Positions 18,468 to 27,237 of a stretch of 64,000 nucleotides of DNA are shown one piece after another (positions within the stretch are counted from its first letter, which is position 1; each line of letters starts with the position of its first letter). The DNA lies in contig NZ_QXQQ01000004.1 of NCBI RefSeq assembly GCF_003660285.1, forward strand, positions 23,503 through 87,502. Direction: 5' to 3'. The DNA comes from Helicobacter labacensis. Its GTDB lineage: Bacteria; Campylobacterota; Campylobacteria; Campylobacterales; Helicobacteraceae. The position numbers were made by a program, and so were the translations under genes. Under the pieces are notes generated by a model. That model worked only from the letters and a program-made list of their open reading frames with translations. It made no database searches and was not told the origin of the DNA.

Positions 18468-19040
18468 GTGCAAGAGAGCATCGCGCATTTTCAACACCTA
18501 TTTAGCACTTGGGGGTATTTGCTCTTATTTGCCTACTCTTTGGGGAGTGGGTATGTGGGGATTGTGGTGGCCGCGATCCTAAGCTCTATGGGGCAAATGG
18601 ATATTAAACTCAGCATACTCAGCGCGGGGGTGGGCAATTTTGTGGGGAGTATGGGGCTAGCTCTGCTGGGACGCACCCAGAAAAAAGAGTTGTTTAACTA
18701 CTTTGCCAAACACCGCCGTAAATTCGCCCTAGTGCATATGTGGTTGCAAAAATACGGGGTGTGGTTGATCTTTTTTAACAAATACATCTATGGGATCAAG
18801 AGCATTTTGCCCCTAGCCATTGGCTTTAGCAAATACGATCTAAAGAAATTCGCGCTGTTAAATGGGGGGGCATGCGCGCTGTGGGCGGTGGTGGTGGGCG
18901 CGATCGCTTTTTATGCGAGCGCATGGGTGCGCCATATATGGGATCGCCTGAGCGCTTATGCCTATTTGATGCCCCTCTTTATCTTGGCTTTGGTTGTGGG
19001 GATTGTATGGGTGCTTAAACGGGGGAGCAAGAAGGCTTAA
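18468..19040 (+). CDS. DedA-family membrane protein
   Basis: 190 residues with the DedA/VTT architecture: GSGYVGIVVAAILSSMGQMD re-entrant region, GNFVGSMGLALLGR, then FFNKYIYGIKSILPLAIGFSK and a long C-terminal membrane helix. Family members support lipid-carrier flipping and envelope integrity. The frame is open from 18348, but GTG 18468 with AAGGA five bases upstream is the likely start, since the earlier stretch overlaps the divergent flagellar gene. Confidence 0.8.
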   Translation: MQESIAHFQHLFSTWGYLLLFAYSLGSGYVGIVVAAILSSMGQMDIKLSILSAGVGNFVGSMGLALLGRTQKKELFNYFAKHRRKFALVHMWLQKYGVWLIFFNKYIYGIKSILPLAIGFSKYDLKKFALLNGGACALWAVVVGAIAFYASAWVRHIWDRLSAYAYLMPLFILALVVGIVWVLKRGSKKA

Positions 19041-19085
19041 TGAACATTGGCTTTAACAGAGTAAAGTCGTGCAAAAAGGATCGAC

Positions 19086-19241
19086 ATGGGTAAAATTCTA
19101 GCTTGCTTGGGCGCGTTGTTGTGGCTGGCGGGGTGTTGCCAATGCCCTATCACTCCCACCAACTCCCCCAAACAACACAAAAGCCATAAAAAACCCCCCA
19201 AGGTCGCCCCCAATGATGGCGAGCCCCATCAGGTAGAATAA
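19086..19241 (+). CDS. Small lipoprotein (51 aa)
   Basis: ATG 19086 follows AAGGA. The product opens with MGKILACLGALLWLAGCCQC, a short signal peptide with lipobox LAGC, then a Lys/His/Pro-rich tail (KQHKSHKKPPK). It ends 13 bases inside the convergent membrane-protein gene. Tiny lipoproteins are common in Helicobacter; the function is unknown. Confidence 0.6.
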   Translation: MGKILACLGALLWLAGCCQCPITPTNSPKQHKSHKKPPKVAPNDGEPHQVE

Positions 19242-20056
19242 CCTTGCACCTGTAAGAATGTGGCGTTGGGGACTACCACCTTGTAGTAGAACACGCTTAT
19301 GCCTAGCAGAAGCAACACATCTAGCCAAGGGGGGGTGTTAAAGATGGCATGGATCAAGGCAATGGGAGCTAGCTTGGCTAGCATCTCTAAGGTGGGCTGG
19401 AATTGCCATTTGATAGGTCTTGGCGCGCGATTAGAGCTAGATACCAGCTTCCCCTTGAGGCTATAAAAACAATCGGCAAGAAACGCCCCCATAACAAGAC
19501 CCGCCCCTATGAGCGCAGAATTACTAGGATTGGTGAGAAGTTTAAGCCCCGCGAATTGATCGCCTACTATACATGCAAGACCAAAGAGCACACCAGGATA
19601 AATGCTCCCGCGCACTATAGAGACCGCGGGGGTGCTTGTATCCTCCTCTTCTGGCTCAAAGCGCAAACAAGCGACCCTAGGGACTATCAGCCGGTTGTAG
19701 AGCTGTATGATGCCTAAGAATAGAAGTATCTCTAGCCAAGGGGGGGTGTTAAAAATGACATGGATCAAAACCACAAAGGCTAGGGCTACCAGCAATTCTA
19801 AGATGGGTCGGAATTGGATGGAGCTAGATTTGGATGTTAGCGCAGCAGGCTTCCTTCTAACACTAAAAATATAGGTCTGCACAAGCGCAGCTGGCACAAT
19901 AATCGCCCATAAAAAGATAGAATGCTTAGAATCGTTCAAAAGGTCGAAGGGATCGGATGATTCTGTCAACCGTATAAACAGAGAGGCTGAGTAAAGACCA
20001 GTAGCATAACACAAAGACTTCGTATTGTCCACAAGTGTCCACTTCTCTTGTTGCAT
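19229..20056 (-). CDS. Polytopic membrane protein with internal duplication, unknown
   Basis: 275 residues, about seven hydrophobic segments. Two halves are related: residues about 97-132 (LIHVIFNTPPWLEILLFLGI) and about 233-268 (LIHAIFNTPPWLDVLLLLGI), each followed by (L/V)IVP or VVVP and a short polar tail. The corresponding DNA shares CTAGCCAAGGGGGGGTGTTAAA, with a G7 tract in each copy. AAAGGA sits five bases before ATG 20056. No family recognised. The A/T-rich 270 bases upstream, before uvrB, hold no gene that I can see. Confidence 0.6.
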   Translation of the reverse strand: MQQEKWTLVDNTKSLCYATGLYSASLFIRLTESSDPFDLLNDSKHSIFLWAIIVPAALVQTYIFSVRRKPAALTSKSSSIQFRPILELLVALAFVVLIHVIFNTPPWLEILLFLGIIQLYNRLIVPRVACLRFEPEEEDTSTPAVSIVRGSIYPGVLFGLACIVGDQFAGLKLLTNPSNSALIGAGLVMGAFLADCFYSLKGKLVSSSNRAPRPIKWQFQPTLEMLAKLAPIALIHAIFNTPPWLDVLLLLGISVFYYKVVVPNATFLQVQGYST

Positions 20057-20298
20057 GCAAATCCTTTCTACCCCCTCCTTCTTATTTTATCACACAAGAA
20101 AACCCTGCAACTATGGGGCATACTAATAACAACTTCCTCATAAGCGCTCCTTTGTATTTTCTTGTGCCAACCGGCACGATCTCAATCTAACATAAATCTT
20201 AAGCCATCTAGCTTGATTATTTAAAACAAAGAATTTTGCGCGCTTTGAAATGTTACTCAACTAAGCAAGCACTGATCGAGTCTTCTTAGGGGTTGTGC

Positions 20299-20304
20299 TA
20301 CAAT
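20299..20304 (+). promoter_or_regulatory. Extended -10 box of uvrB
   Basis: TGCTACAAT: an extended -10 element 26 bases before the uvrB ATG. Confidence 0.5.
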
Positions 20305-20329
20305 CGCGCCAAAACCACAAAGAGCTAAC

Positions 20330-22300
20330 ATGAATTTATTTAGTCTACACGCCCCCTATGTCATGAGTTTAGAGCAAGAAAAAGTTGTGCAAACTTTAAG
20401 TGAGGGGGTAGCCCAAGGGGCGCGTTATCAGACCTTGATTGGGGTTACTGGTTCAGGCAAAACCTTTAGCATGGCAAATTTGATCGCGCGTTTGCAAATG
20501 CCCACCTTGATCATGAGCCATAACAAAACCCTCTGTGCCCAGCTTTACAGCGAGTTTAAAGGCTTTTTCCCTAAAAACCATGTGGAATACTTTATCTCCC
20601 ACTTTGATTATTACCAACCCGAATCCTATATCCCTAGACGCGATCTCTTCATCGAAAAAGATAGTTCGATCAACGAGGATTTAGAACGCCTGCGCTTGAG
20701 CGCGGTAACTTCGCTTTTAAGCTATGAGGATGTGATCGTGGTCGCTAGCGTGTCGGCTAATTATGGGCTGGGCAACCCAGCGGAGTATTTGAGCATGCTA
20801 GAAAAAATCCAAGTGGGGCAAGTGCGCCCTTACAGACAATTCTTGCTCAAGTTAGTAGAAATGGGCTATGCGCGCCAAGAAATCTTAGAGCGGGGCAAAT
20901 TTAGGGTGGTGGGGGAGTGCGTGGATATTTTCCCCGCTTATAATGATGAAAACTTTATCCGCATCGAGTTTTTTGGCGATGAGATCGAGCGCATCACCAG
21001 CATGGACGCGCTAGAAAACACCCCCCTAAAGCAACTAGACTCCTACCCCCTCTATGCGGCAAATGCTTTTATTGTAAGCCCTAAGCGTTTGCAACAAGCC
21101 ATTCAAGATATTGAGCAAGAATTACAAGAGCGCTTAAACTTTTTCAAGCAAGCCCAAAAGCCCCTAGAGTATGAGCGCCTTAAAACCCGCACCGAATTTG
21201 ATTTAGAAATGATTAGTGCCACAGGCATTTGTAAGGGCATTGAAAATTACGCGCGCCATTTCACGGGCAAGAGGGCGGGAGAAACCCCTTATACGCTCAT
21301 GGATTATTTCGCCCAGAAACAACGCCCCTTTTTGGTGATTGTAGATGAATCCCATGTGAGTTTGCCCCAATTTAAGGGGATGTATGCCGGGGATTTGAGC
21401 CGTAAGCAAGTCTTGGTAGATTATGGCTTTAGGTTGCCCTGTGCGCTGGATAACCGCCCACTTAAATACGAGGAGTTTATCACCAAACCCCCCCATTTTC
21501 TCTTTGTCTCAGCTACCCCCAACCCCCTAGAGTTAGAACTCTCACAAGGACATATTGCTGAACAGATTATCCGCCCCACCGGACTATTAGACCCCGAGTA
21601 TGAAGTGCGCCCTGTGGCTAACCAAGTCAAAGATTTATTTGAGAGCATTAAGGGCGTGGTGGCTAGAAAGGAGCGCGTCTTAGTAACCACCTTGACTAAG
21701 CGCATGGCTGAGGAGTTATGCAAGCACTATTTAGAATGGGGCTTGAGGGTGCAGTATTTGCATAGCGATATTGATGCGATCGAGCGTAACCATTTGATTC
21801 GCTCCTTAAGACTGGGAGAATTTGATGTGCTCATTGGGATCAACTTATTAAGAGAGGGGCTAGATTTGCCCGAAGTGTCCTTAGTGGCGATTTTGGATGC
21901 GGATAAAGAGGGGTTTTTACGCAGTGAAACGAGCTTGATTCAAACCATGGGGCGCGCGGCGCGGCATGTGCATGGCAAGGTGTTGTTTTATGCGGATAAA
22001 ATTACAGCGAGCATGCAAAAAGCGATGCAAATTAGCGATGAGAGGCGCTCTAAACAAAAAGCCTTTAATGCAGAGCATGGCATTGAGCCTAAGAGTGTGC
22101 AAAGACTCTTAGAGGAGGAGCTCACAGAGAGCCTACCTGCCAAACCCAAACGCTCCAAAGCCCTAGAAAAAATGCCTAAGAGTGAAAAGGATCGCTTGAT
22201 TAAAACTTTAAGGGCGCAAATGCAACAACGCGCTAAGGTGTTAGACTTTGAAGAGGCGGCAAGATTACGCGATGAGATCGCGCGCATTAGAGGGTTGTAA
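20330..22300 (+). CDS. uvrB: Excinuclease ABC subunit B
   Basis: DNA-damage verification helicase of nucleotide excision repair, 656 residues. Visible: Walker [15 protein letters not shown] (about 39-52), the beta-hairpin region [33 protein letters not shown], helicase motifs V/VI ([31 protein letters not shown]) and the C-terminal UvrC-binding UVR domain ([14 protein letters not shown]). UvrA, its partner, is encoded at 61166-63958. Confidence 0.97.
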   Translation: MNLFSLHAPYVMSLEQEKVVQTLSEGVAQGARYQTLIGVTGSGKTFSMANLIARLQMPTLIMSHNKTLCAQLYSEFKGFFPKNHVEYFISHFDYYQPESYIPRRDLFIEKDSSINEDLERLRLSAVTSLLSYEDVIVVASVSANYGLGNPAEYLSMLEKIQVGQVRPYRQFLLKLVEMGYARQEILERGKFRVVGECVDIFPAYNDENFIRIEFFGDEIERITSMDALENTPLKQLDSYPLYAANAFIVSPKRLQQAIQDIEQELQERLNFFKQAQKPLEYERLKTRTEFDLEMISATGICKGIENYARHFTGKRAGETPYTLMDYFAQKQRPFLVIVDESHVSLPQFKGMYAGDLSRKQVLVDYGFRLPCALDNRPLKYEEFITKPPHFLFVSATPNPLELELSQGHIAEQIIRPTGLLDPEYEVRPVANQVKDLFESIKGVVARKERVLVTTLTKRMAEELCKHYLEWGLRVQYLHSDIDAIERNHLIRSLRLGEFDVLIGINLLREGLDLPEVSLVAILDADKEGFLRSETSLIQTMGRAARHVHGKVLFYADKITASMQKAMQISDERRSKQKAFNAEHGIEPKSVQRLLEEELTESLPAKPKRSKALEKMPKSEKDRLIKTLRAQMQQRAKVLDFEEAARLRDEIARIRGL

Positions 22301-22302
22301 GG

Positions 22303-22584
22303 ATGAAAAAAATTTTATTAGGGTTGGTGTTGGTGCTCATGCCTATTTTCACTGCGTGTATGTGTTTTGGGGTCTTCGCAACATTGCATGATTATGGTTG
22401 CCTTAATGGGGTTTGGGGAGGCATGGGCGTGGTGGGCATAGTGGTGTTATATGGGCTGTCTTTTTTGCCCATTAGGGAGATTTATAAATACACGGGCTGG
22501 TCTTTTGGCTGTGTGGTGAGTGGGATTGTTAATGCTGTGGGCGTAATACTCTTCCCCATAATAATATTATATATAATATTTTGA
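22303..22584 (+). CDS. Small membrane protein of the array, copy 1
   Basis: 93 residues starting two bases after the uvrB stop. It opens with MKKILLGLVLVLMPIFTACM (hydrophobic, with a Cys pair CMC), then a second segment with SFLPIREIYKYTGWSFGC and a third GIVNAVGVILFPIIILYIIF. The same plan recurs at 29005, 29288, 29678 and in weaker form at 22619, 29980, 30441, 30754 and 31057. Function unknown; the copies differ most in the loops. Confidence 0.65.
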   Translation: MKKILLGLVLVLMPIFTACMCFGVFATLHDYGCLNGVWGGMGVVGIVVLYGLSFLPIREIYKYTGWSFGCVVSGIVNAVGVILFPIIILYIIF

Positions 22585-22618
22585 TGGCACTCCATATACC
22601 ATATTAAAAAGGTTGGCG

Positions 22619-23026
22619 ATGAAAACTAGAGAGGTGTTTTTAGGGATAGTGTTGGGGTTGATACCCGTTGTGGCGTTTGGAGTGTGCTTATTTGTGGGGT
22701 GGCAACTTGTGAAGGCTTGCCATTCTCACTTAGCATTATTTAGCCAAGTGTTCTTAGGCGCGTTTTTTCTTTTGTTAGTTTTTGGGATTTACAAGCGCAC
22801 GGGCTGGGTTTTTGGCTCTAAATTGAGCGGGATTTTCACCTTATTAGTGGTGCTGAGTGGGGTTTCTGTGGGGTTGGGGCGTTGGGATCGCCTTGCTATG
22901 CAGAGCGGTGCGTGTGTGATGGGATGTGTATGGAGAGTCCTTGTCCTAACTATAGTGGATGCGTCAAAGATCAGTGTCCTGAGTGTTTGGGCCGTCCTAC
23001 TCGATTTCCCGACTAAGATGTTTTAG
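22619..23026 (+). CDS. Small membrane protein of the array, copy 2, likely frameshifted before a Cys-rich tail
   Basis: ATG 22619 (family start MK...). Residues 1-90 form three membrane segments with IYKRTGWVFGSKLSGIFTLL. After WDR at about 22892 the current frame reads an unrelated tail to 23026. One C added in GATCGCCTTGC (the paralogue at 30255 has GATCGCCCTTGC) switches to a frame with eight cysteines (PCYAERCVCDGMCMESPCP...) that ends at 23016 and is matched in the paralogue. I take the Cys-rich tail as the ancestral end and this copy as frameshifted. Confidence 0.55.
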   Translation: MKTREVFLGIVLGLIPVVAFGVCLFVGWQLVKACHSHLALFSQVFLGAFFLLLVFGIYKRTGWVFGSKLSGIFTLLVVLSGVSVGLGRWDRLAMQSGACVMGCVWRVLVLTIVDASKISVLSVWAVLLDFPTKMF

Positions 23027-23031
23027 GGACT

Positions 23032-23127
23032 ATGAAAAAGATTAAAGCGTTTTGCTTGGGGGCGGTGTTGGTGTTGATGCCCTTTGTTACTTTTGTGGTG
23101 TGTTATGCTCCTGTTTCGAGCAAATAA
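23032..23127 (+). pseudogene. Small membrane protein of the array, truncated copy 3
   Basis: MKKIKAFCLGAVLVLMPFVT is nearly the start of the intact gene at 30441, including the upstream GACTAAGATGTTTTAGGG. After VVCYAPVSSK it hits a stop where the sequence changes abruptly at about 23121 into a fragment of viaA. The breakpoint is the left edge of the inserted R-M block. Confidence 0.6.
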
Positions 23128-23268
23128 AAGCGGTTTTTATCTTGGCGTTTTTGGTGCATTTGTTGCTCTAGGTGCGCATTTAGAGTGCCAAAATCTCCGT
23201 CTGGAATCACCAAAAGGTCTGCCTTTTTGTAATTTTGCTCCTGCATCGCCCTTAAACCCTCTGTTAAG
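23121..23268 (-). pseudogene. viaA gene fragment
   Basis: 148 bases aligning without gaps to 25260-25407 inside the intact viaA, with about 15 mismatches (about 90% identity). Read on the minus strand it keeps the viaA frame (LTEGLRAMQEQNYKKADLLV). Most differences are silent or conservative. It lies in the same orientation as the intact gene, so the R-M genes are bracketed by direct repeats. Confidence 0.8.
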
Positions 23269-23291
23269 ATGCTTCCAATATCTTGTAATTA

Positions 23292-23322
23292 TATAAAAAT
23301 ATCTTAATTAGATATTTTTATA
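23292..23322. promoter_or_regulatory. Perfect inverted repeat, candidate operator of the R-M regulator
   Basis: Two perfect 13-base arms (TATAAAAATATCT and its complement) around TAATT, all A/T-rich, ending 36 bases before the regulator ATG. Symmetric sites of this kind are bound by XRE-type controller proteins. It could instead be a hairpin at the end of older transcription, but there is no gene reading into it. Confidence 0.5.
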
Positions 23323-23358
23323 AGTTTCTTGTTAAGAAGCATTGGCTATAGTTGTCAA

Positions 23359-23607
23359 ATGGAATTGAATGAGTTGATCAATAAAATTCATAAACTTATC
23401 GAAGCAAAAGAGATTAAAACCATCTCCCAAGCACAAATGGCTAAACGCATTGGCGTGCAACATAGAACCTATGTGGAGTATTCTCGCGGCAAAAATAAAC
23501 CATTAGCCATGAAGGCTCTGTTAAATATGCTCAATGAGTTAGATGATGCGGAGATTATTAAAGTAGTTAGAGAGTGGAATAAGGCTAAATTAGGAGATAG
23601 CTTATGA
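23359..23607 (+). CDS. XRE-type helix-turn-helix regulator (R-M controller candidate)
   Basis: 82 residues from ATG 23359. A Cro/C1-type helix-turn-helix is visible in ISQAQMAKRIGVQHRTYVEY followed by SRGKNKPLAMKALLNML. There is no ribosome site, but TATAGT (23347-23352) lies seven bases upstream, so transcription would begin at or next to the ATG, a leaderless mRNA, as is known for several R-M controller genes. A TTG 30 bases upstream is in frame but would overlap the promoter. Its stop overlaps the methyltransferase start (ATGATGA). Confidence 0.75.
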   Translation: MELNELINKIHKLIEAKEIKTISQAQMAKRIGVQHRTYVEYSRGKNKPLAMKALLNMLNELDDAEIIKVVREWNKAKLGDSL

Positions 23608-24518
23608 TGAAGACTGATTTTTTAAATCAAATCCTCTTGGGGGATTGTGTGGAGTTAATGGAAAACATGCCTGAAAATAGCCTCTCTGGCTGTGTAACCG
23701 ACCCACCCTATAACTATGAATTTTTTGGCAGAAATTGGGATCATGTTGAAATAGAACGCCGGACACAAAAAGCCTTAAATCATCAAAAAATACTGGTGAA
23801 AAATATCCCTTATGGCAGTGGTTTAGCTGGTGGAGTGAGAAATGCGCGTTGGTATCAAAAGAATAGAGAAAATATTTTAGAATACCAAGCTTGGGTAGAG
23901 AGGTGGGGGCGCGCTTTGATTGCTGTGTTAAAGCCCGGTAGCTTTGTGATGGTGTTTAATAGTAATAGAAGTGTGGCGCATGTGCAAATAGGGCTTGAAA
24001 ATGCCGGGTTTTTTACTAAAGACATGTTTATTTGGTTAAGAAGTAGCGGTATTCCAAAAGGATTAAATGCTTATGAAAAAATGCAAAAAGATCAAGATAA
24101 CACAGCTCAAGATTGGCAAGGGTGGCATAGCGCAACTAGGAATAATTACGAAGCCATAGCGGTGTTACAAAAACCCATTGAAAAAAATTACATCCATAAC
24201 ATTAAAAAATATGGTGTTGGGCTTTTAAAAACGCAAGGCTATAGCAATCAAGAGGGCTTTATGTCTAATGTTTTAGAAGGGTATAGCAGAGATAAAAAAG
24301 AATCTTTTAACAAGCATATAGCGATTAAACCCGTTAAACTCATCAAAAGACTAATAGAAATGATTGTCCCATGCCCTTCAGAACATGCCATCATAGACCC
24401 CTTTATGGGGAGTGGGACAACAGCCCTTGCCTGTTTGCAACTAAATATCCCCTTTATAGGTTGTGAGTTAAATCAAGAATATATAGAGATCGCCAAGCAT
24501 AGACTATCTCAAAAGTAA
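23604..24518 (+). CDS. Type II DNA methyltransferase (N4-cytosine or N6-adenine)
   Basis: 304 residues. Catalytic motif IV DPPYNY at about residue 33 precedes the AdoMet-binding motif I DPFMGSGTTALACLQL at about 270, with the target-recognition region between: the beta-class order. LKPGSFVMVFNSNR and IPFIGCELNQEYIEIAKHRL are further family motifs. The DPPY version fits both N6A and N4C enzymes, and the target site cannot be read from the sequence. Coupled to the upstream regulator and convergent, with ten bases of overlap, to the endonuclease gene. Confidence 0.88.
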   Translation: MMKTDFLNQILLGDCVELMENMPENSLSGCVTDPPYNYEFFGRNWDHVEIERRTQKALNHQKILVKNIPYGSGLAGGVRNARWYQKNRENILEYQAWVERWGRALIAVLKPGSFVMVFNSNRSVAHVQIGLENAGFFTKDMFIWLRSSGIPKGLNAYEKMQKDQDNTAQDWQGWHSATRNNYEAIAVLQKPIEKNYIHNIKKYGVGLLKTQGYSNQEGFMSNVLEGYSRDKKESFNKHIAIKPVKLIKRLIEMIVPCPSEHAIIDPFMGSGTTALACLQLNIPFIGCELNQEYIEIAKHRLSQK

Positions 24519-25063
24519 TTGGCTTTTAAGCGGGCTAAATATTGCACTATATCGATACCATCGCCGTGTTTAGCGATAAAACTATAGGCTTCATGCTTGA
24601 CCAAAACTTTCCAGCCTCCATTTTTGGCAGCAGTGATCGCAGCGGGTAAATTGTCATCTCTTAAAATTAAAAACGCGGACTCATATTTTTTCTTTCTTAA
24701 CATCTCTGCATATGCTTTAAACTTTTTTAGCGTTCCACTATCTCCGGAACCCATCCTATATTTAGTATCAACAGCGATCTTGCCTATAAAATAATCTACA
24801 GGGCGATCGGATCCAAAATCAACGCTCTCTGGCGGTGCAAAAAACTTGTTGGAAGAAAATAGTTCTTTAGTAACTAATTCCCATACCATCCCTAATTCTC
24901 TATTCCAATACTGCGTGTTTTTGGCTGTCATTTCAGGAGTAATATTGAAAAAATCCATCAAAATATCAGAATCATAATGTTTGTTCTTAAATTCTTTTTG
25001 CAAAAAACTATTTCTATACTGCTTTAGTATGCCTACAATATTTGTTTCAACATGATTTTTCAT
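24509..25063 (-). CDS. Type II restriction endonuclease, PD-(D/E)XK type (probable)
   Basis: 184 residues. RPVDYFIGKIAVDTKYRMGSG gives a PD-like Asp (VDY) followed by VDTK, the D...DxK layout of restriction endonucleases, at about residues 88-100. It faces the methyltransferase tail to tail, the usual place for the cognate nuclease. No subtype recognised. Low local G+C compared with the core genes supports transfer of the module. Confidence 0.7.
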   Translation of the reverse strand: MKNHVETNIVGILKQYRNSFLQKEFKNKHYDSDILMDFFNITPEMTAKNTQYWNRELGMVWELVTKELFSSNKFFAPPESVDFGSDRPVDYFIGKIAVDTKYRMGSGDSGTLKKFKAYAEMLRKKKYESAFLILRDDNLPAAITAAKNGGWKVLVKHEAYSFIAKHGDGIDIVQYLARLKANYF

Positions 25064-25142
25064 TTCTTAACTCCTTTGCGATGATATACAGCTACAAGGT
25101 TATATTCTATAATCTTTTTTATATGGACACAAAGCCAAACCC

Positions 25143-26723
25143 TCACACCCCTAAATCATTACTTAACTCACACAGCACCCTAATATTTTGCTTCTGGCTG
25201 TCATAGACCCAGTGTTTATCAAAAGCGTGCTTTGCCCCCGAGTTGCCATTGACATCCAACAAATAAAAGCGGTTTTTATCTTGGCGTTTTTGGCGCATTT
25301 GTTGCTCTAGGTGCGAATTTAGAGTGCCAAAATCCCCATCTGAGATCACTAACAAATCTGCTTTTTTATAATTTTGCTCTTGCATAGCCTTTAAACCCTC
25401 TGTTAAGGCAAGCCCGACATCTGTCCCGCCCCCAAAACTCAGGCTTAGAAACTCATTCAATCTAGCAAGCCCCCCGCCCTTGCTTAAATCCATAGCCGTA
25501 GTTTGGGAGCTAAAGTTAATCAAAAAGCAAGATCGTTTGCTCTTTTTGGCATGGGAGGTTAGAGAAAGGGTGAGGGCTTTAGCAATGAGTTCGGGCGCGC
25601 CACTCATCGAAGCGCTGGTATCCACACAGATAATAATAGGTCCTTTCTCTCCCTCTTTTTCTTGTTCTTTTTCTATCTCTACCTCCACTTTCTCTATGCC
25701 CTCCAAATGCTGATCGATATAGCCCTGCTTTTCAAAACAAAAGAGGCGTTTTTCTACAAACTTGAGATAAAAAAGGGTTTCTAAATCCGGGTCATTGAGC
25801 ATGGCAAGCTCTTGGGGGAGCAAGTTTTCTAAATCATTGCTCAAATGCACCCCACAAATCTCCTCTTTATAATCCCTTGTGGGGTGGCGCTCTGTATAAG
25901 CGTAAGTGCGTTGTTCCTTGATCATCTCTTTGATCATCTCTTGTTGCATTTCTTTCATGCGCCCCAGCAGATCGCAAATTTGCATTAAGGCTTTATTGTT
26001 TTTAATTTGATTGAAAAGGGCTAAAATTTGGGCGAGGTTTAAACGCTTGGGATTAGCCCCCTGCAAAGAAAAGCCCCTATTTCCTTGTTGTTCCCTTTTG
26101 CCTCCCCTTTTGTCCCCCTGTTCTAACTCCAAACCCGTATCCAAGCCCTCTAAATTTTCTAACGCGCGTTTTTGTGCCTCTTTATCGCCTAAGTCCTCTA
26201 AATCTAAAGATTCTAGGGCGAGCCCCTTAGCGTCCATAAATAGCCCATTTGTGCCAAAGAGTTCGGGGGATTGCTTGGCTAATTGTTTTGCCTCCCAAAG
26301 GGCTTTAAACCACGCACGCATGCGCGCTAAAAAATCTTGCTGCATTTTTGCCTGTGTGGCTTGTTTCCATGCGCTAATCTTGCTATCTAAAACGCCCTGC
26401 CACTTCTCTAAAATAAAGCGGTGTAAGGTAGCCCGATCGCTCTCTTTATCTTTGGATTTTTCTAACGCCTTTTCTTGGGTGTCAATAAAACTCAAATCCG
26501 CCTCTTGGTTGTGGGCGTGAAACTGGGCGCGCGTGGCTTTGACTAGGTCTTTTTCTTTGGGGCTGGCGTGTTTGCGCTGGTAGTGGGCTAGGCTCTCCTC
26601 AAAAAAAGGGTGATCTTTAAGGGTTTGCTTGATCTGTGCGTCTTTTTCTTGGCACGCTAATCCAAATTGTTTAGAGACTTGGGGGTCGTCTAAAAGCCCA
26701 AAGGTGTTTAGGGTTTCTAGCAA
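25143..26723 (-). CDS. viaA: VWA-domain protein ViaA
   Basis: Partner of the MoxR ATPase RavA. 526 residues: a long charged helical N-terminal part (about 1-350) and a C-terminal von Willebrand A domain with a full MIDAS: DTSASMS (about 368-374), the FSSQTTA strand, GGTDVG (about 432-437) and VISDGDFG. In E. coli the RavA-ViaA pair acts on respiratory complexes and membrane lipids and alters aminoglycoside uptake. The TTG start follows the upstream stop codon directly, indicating coupling. A diverged fragment of this gene lies at 23121-23268. Confidence 0.88.
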   Translation of the reverse strand: MLETLNTFGLLDDPQVSKQFGLACQEKDAQIKQTLKDHPFFEESLAHYQRKHASPKEKDLVKATRAQFHAHNQEADLSFIDTQEKALEKSKDKESDRATLHRFILEKWQGVLDSKISAWKQATQAKMQQDFLARMRAWFKALWEAKQLAKQSPELFGTNGLFMDAKGLALESLDLEDLGDKEAQKRALENLEGLDTGLELEQGDKRGGKREQQGNRGFSLQGANPKRLNLAQILALFNQIKNNKALMQICDLLGRMKEMQQEMIKEMIKEQRTYAYTERHPTRDYKEEICGVHLSNDLENLLPQELAMLNDPDLETLFYLKFVEKRLFCFEKQGYIDQHLEGIEKVEVEIEKEQEKEGEKGPIIICVDTSASMSGAPELIAKALTLSLTSHAKKSKRSCFLINFSSQTTAMDLSKGGGLARLNEFLSLSFGGGTDVGLALTEGLKAMQEQNYKKADLLVISDGDFGTLNSHLEQQMRQKRQDKNRFYLLDVNGNSGAKHAFDKHWVYDSQKQNIRVLCELSNDLGV

Positions 26724-27182
26724 CTAATACCCCATATGCTCCCAGCGCATTTCTTCGGCGATATAAACAAGAAAGATGTACAGATTACCTACACTTTCTC
26801 GGTCTTTAGCTTCTTCTTCTTCGTATTTAGCTTTGGCCTTTTTAAGCACATCCGAAGTAAATTCCACCCTCCCTATCACTTCGGGTTGTTGTATCCATGC
26901 GCCATGTTCCTTAAGAAATATGCGATTGCGGTAAATGTCGCAAGGGTATGATATGTCATTTAGTTGCTTAAACATATCCTCAGGGAGTGTTATTGTTCCT
27001 TCTGCAAAATTCTCAAAAGTTTGGATTATCGCCTCAACCGCATTTTGAAATTCTGGGAGTTGCATCACTCTTTGATCTTTGAGTGTGCCAAAACTAATAA
27101 TGAGTTCTGTAAAAAGCTTTCTCAAATCCTCATGCACATCGCGGTTGTTGCCCTTTTCTTCCACTTCTTCCGTGCGAGACAT
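26724..27182 (-). CDS. Unknown soluble protein between ravA and viaA
   Basis: 152 residues, acidic, largely helical, no membrane segment or signal peptide. Ribosome site AAGGGG precedes the ATG. Features visible are a charged N-terminus (SRTEEVEEKGNNRDVHEDL) and a Lys/Glu-rich helix (LKKAKAKYEEEEAKDRESV). I recognise no family. Its position inside the RavA-ViaA operon suggests a co-factor or client of that chaperone pair. Confidence 0.6.
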   Translation of the reverse strand: MSRTEEVEEKGNNRDVHEDLRKLFTELIISFGTLKDQRVMQLPEFQNAVEAIIQTFENFAEGTITLPEDMFKQLNDISYPCDIYRNRIFLKEHGAWIQQPEVIGRVEFTSDVLKKAKAKYEEEEAKDRESVGNLYIFLVYIAEEMRWEHMGY

Positions 27183-27237
27183 AAAAACCCCTTCTGATTT
27201 TTGATTGTGCTATTTTAGCACAATTTACCAATAGTAA

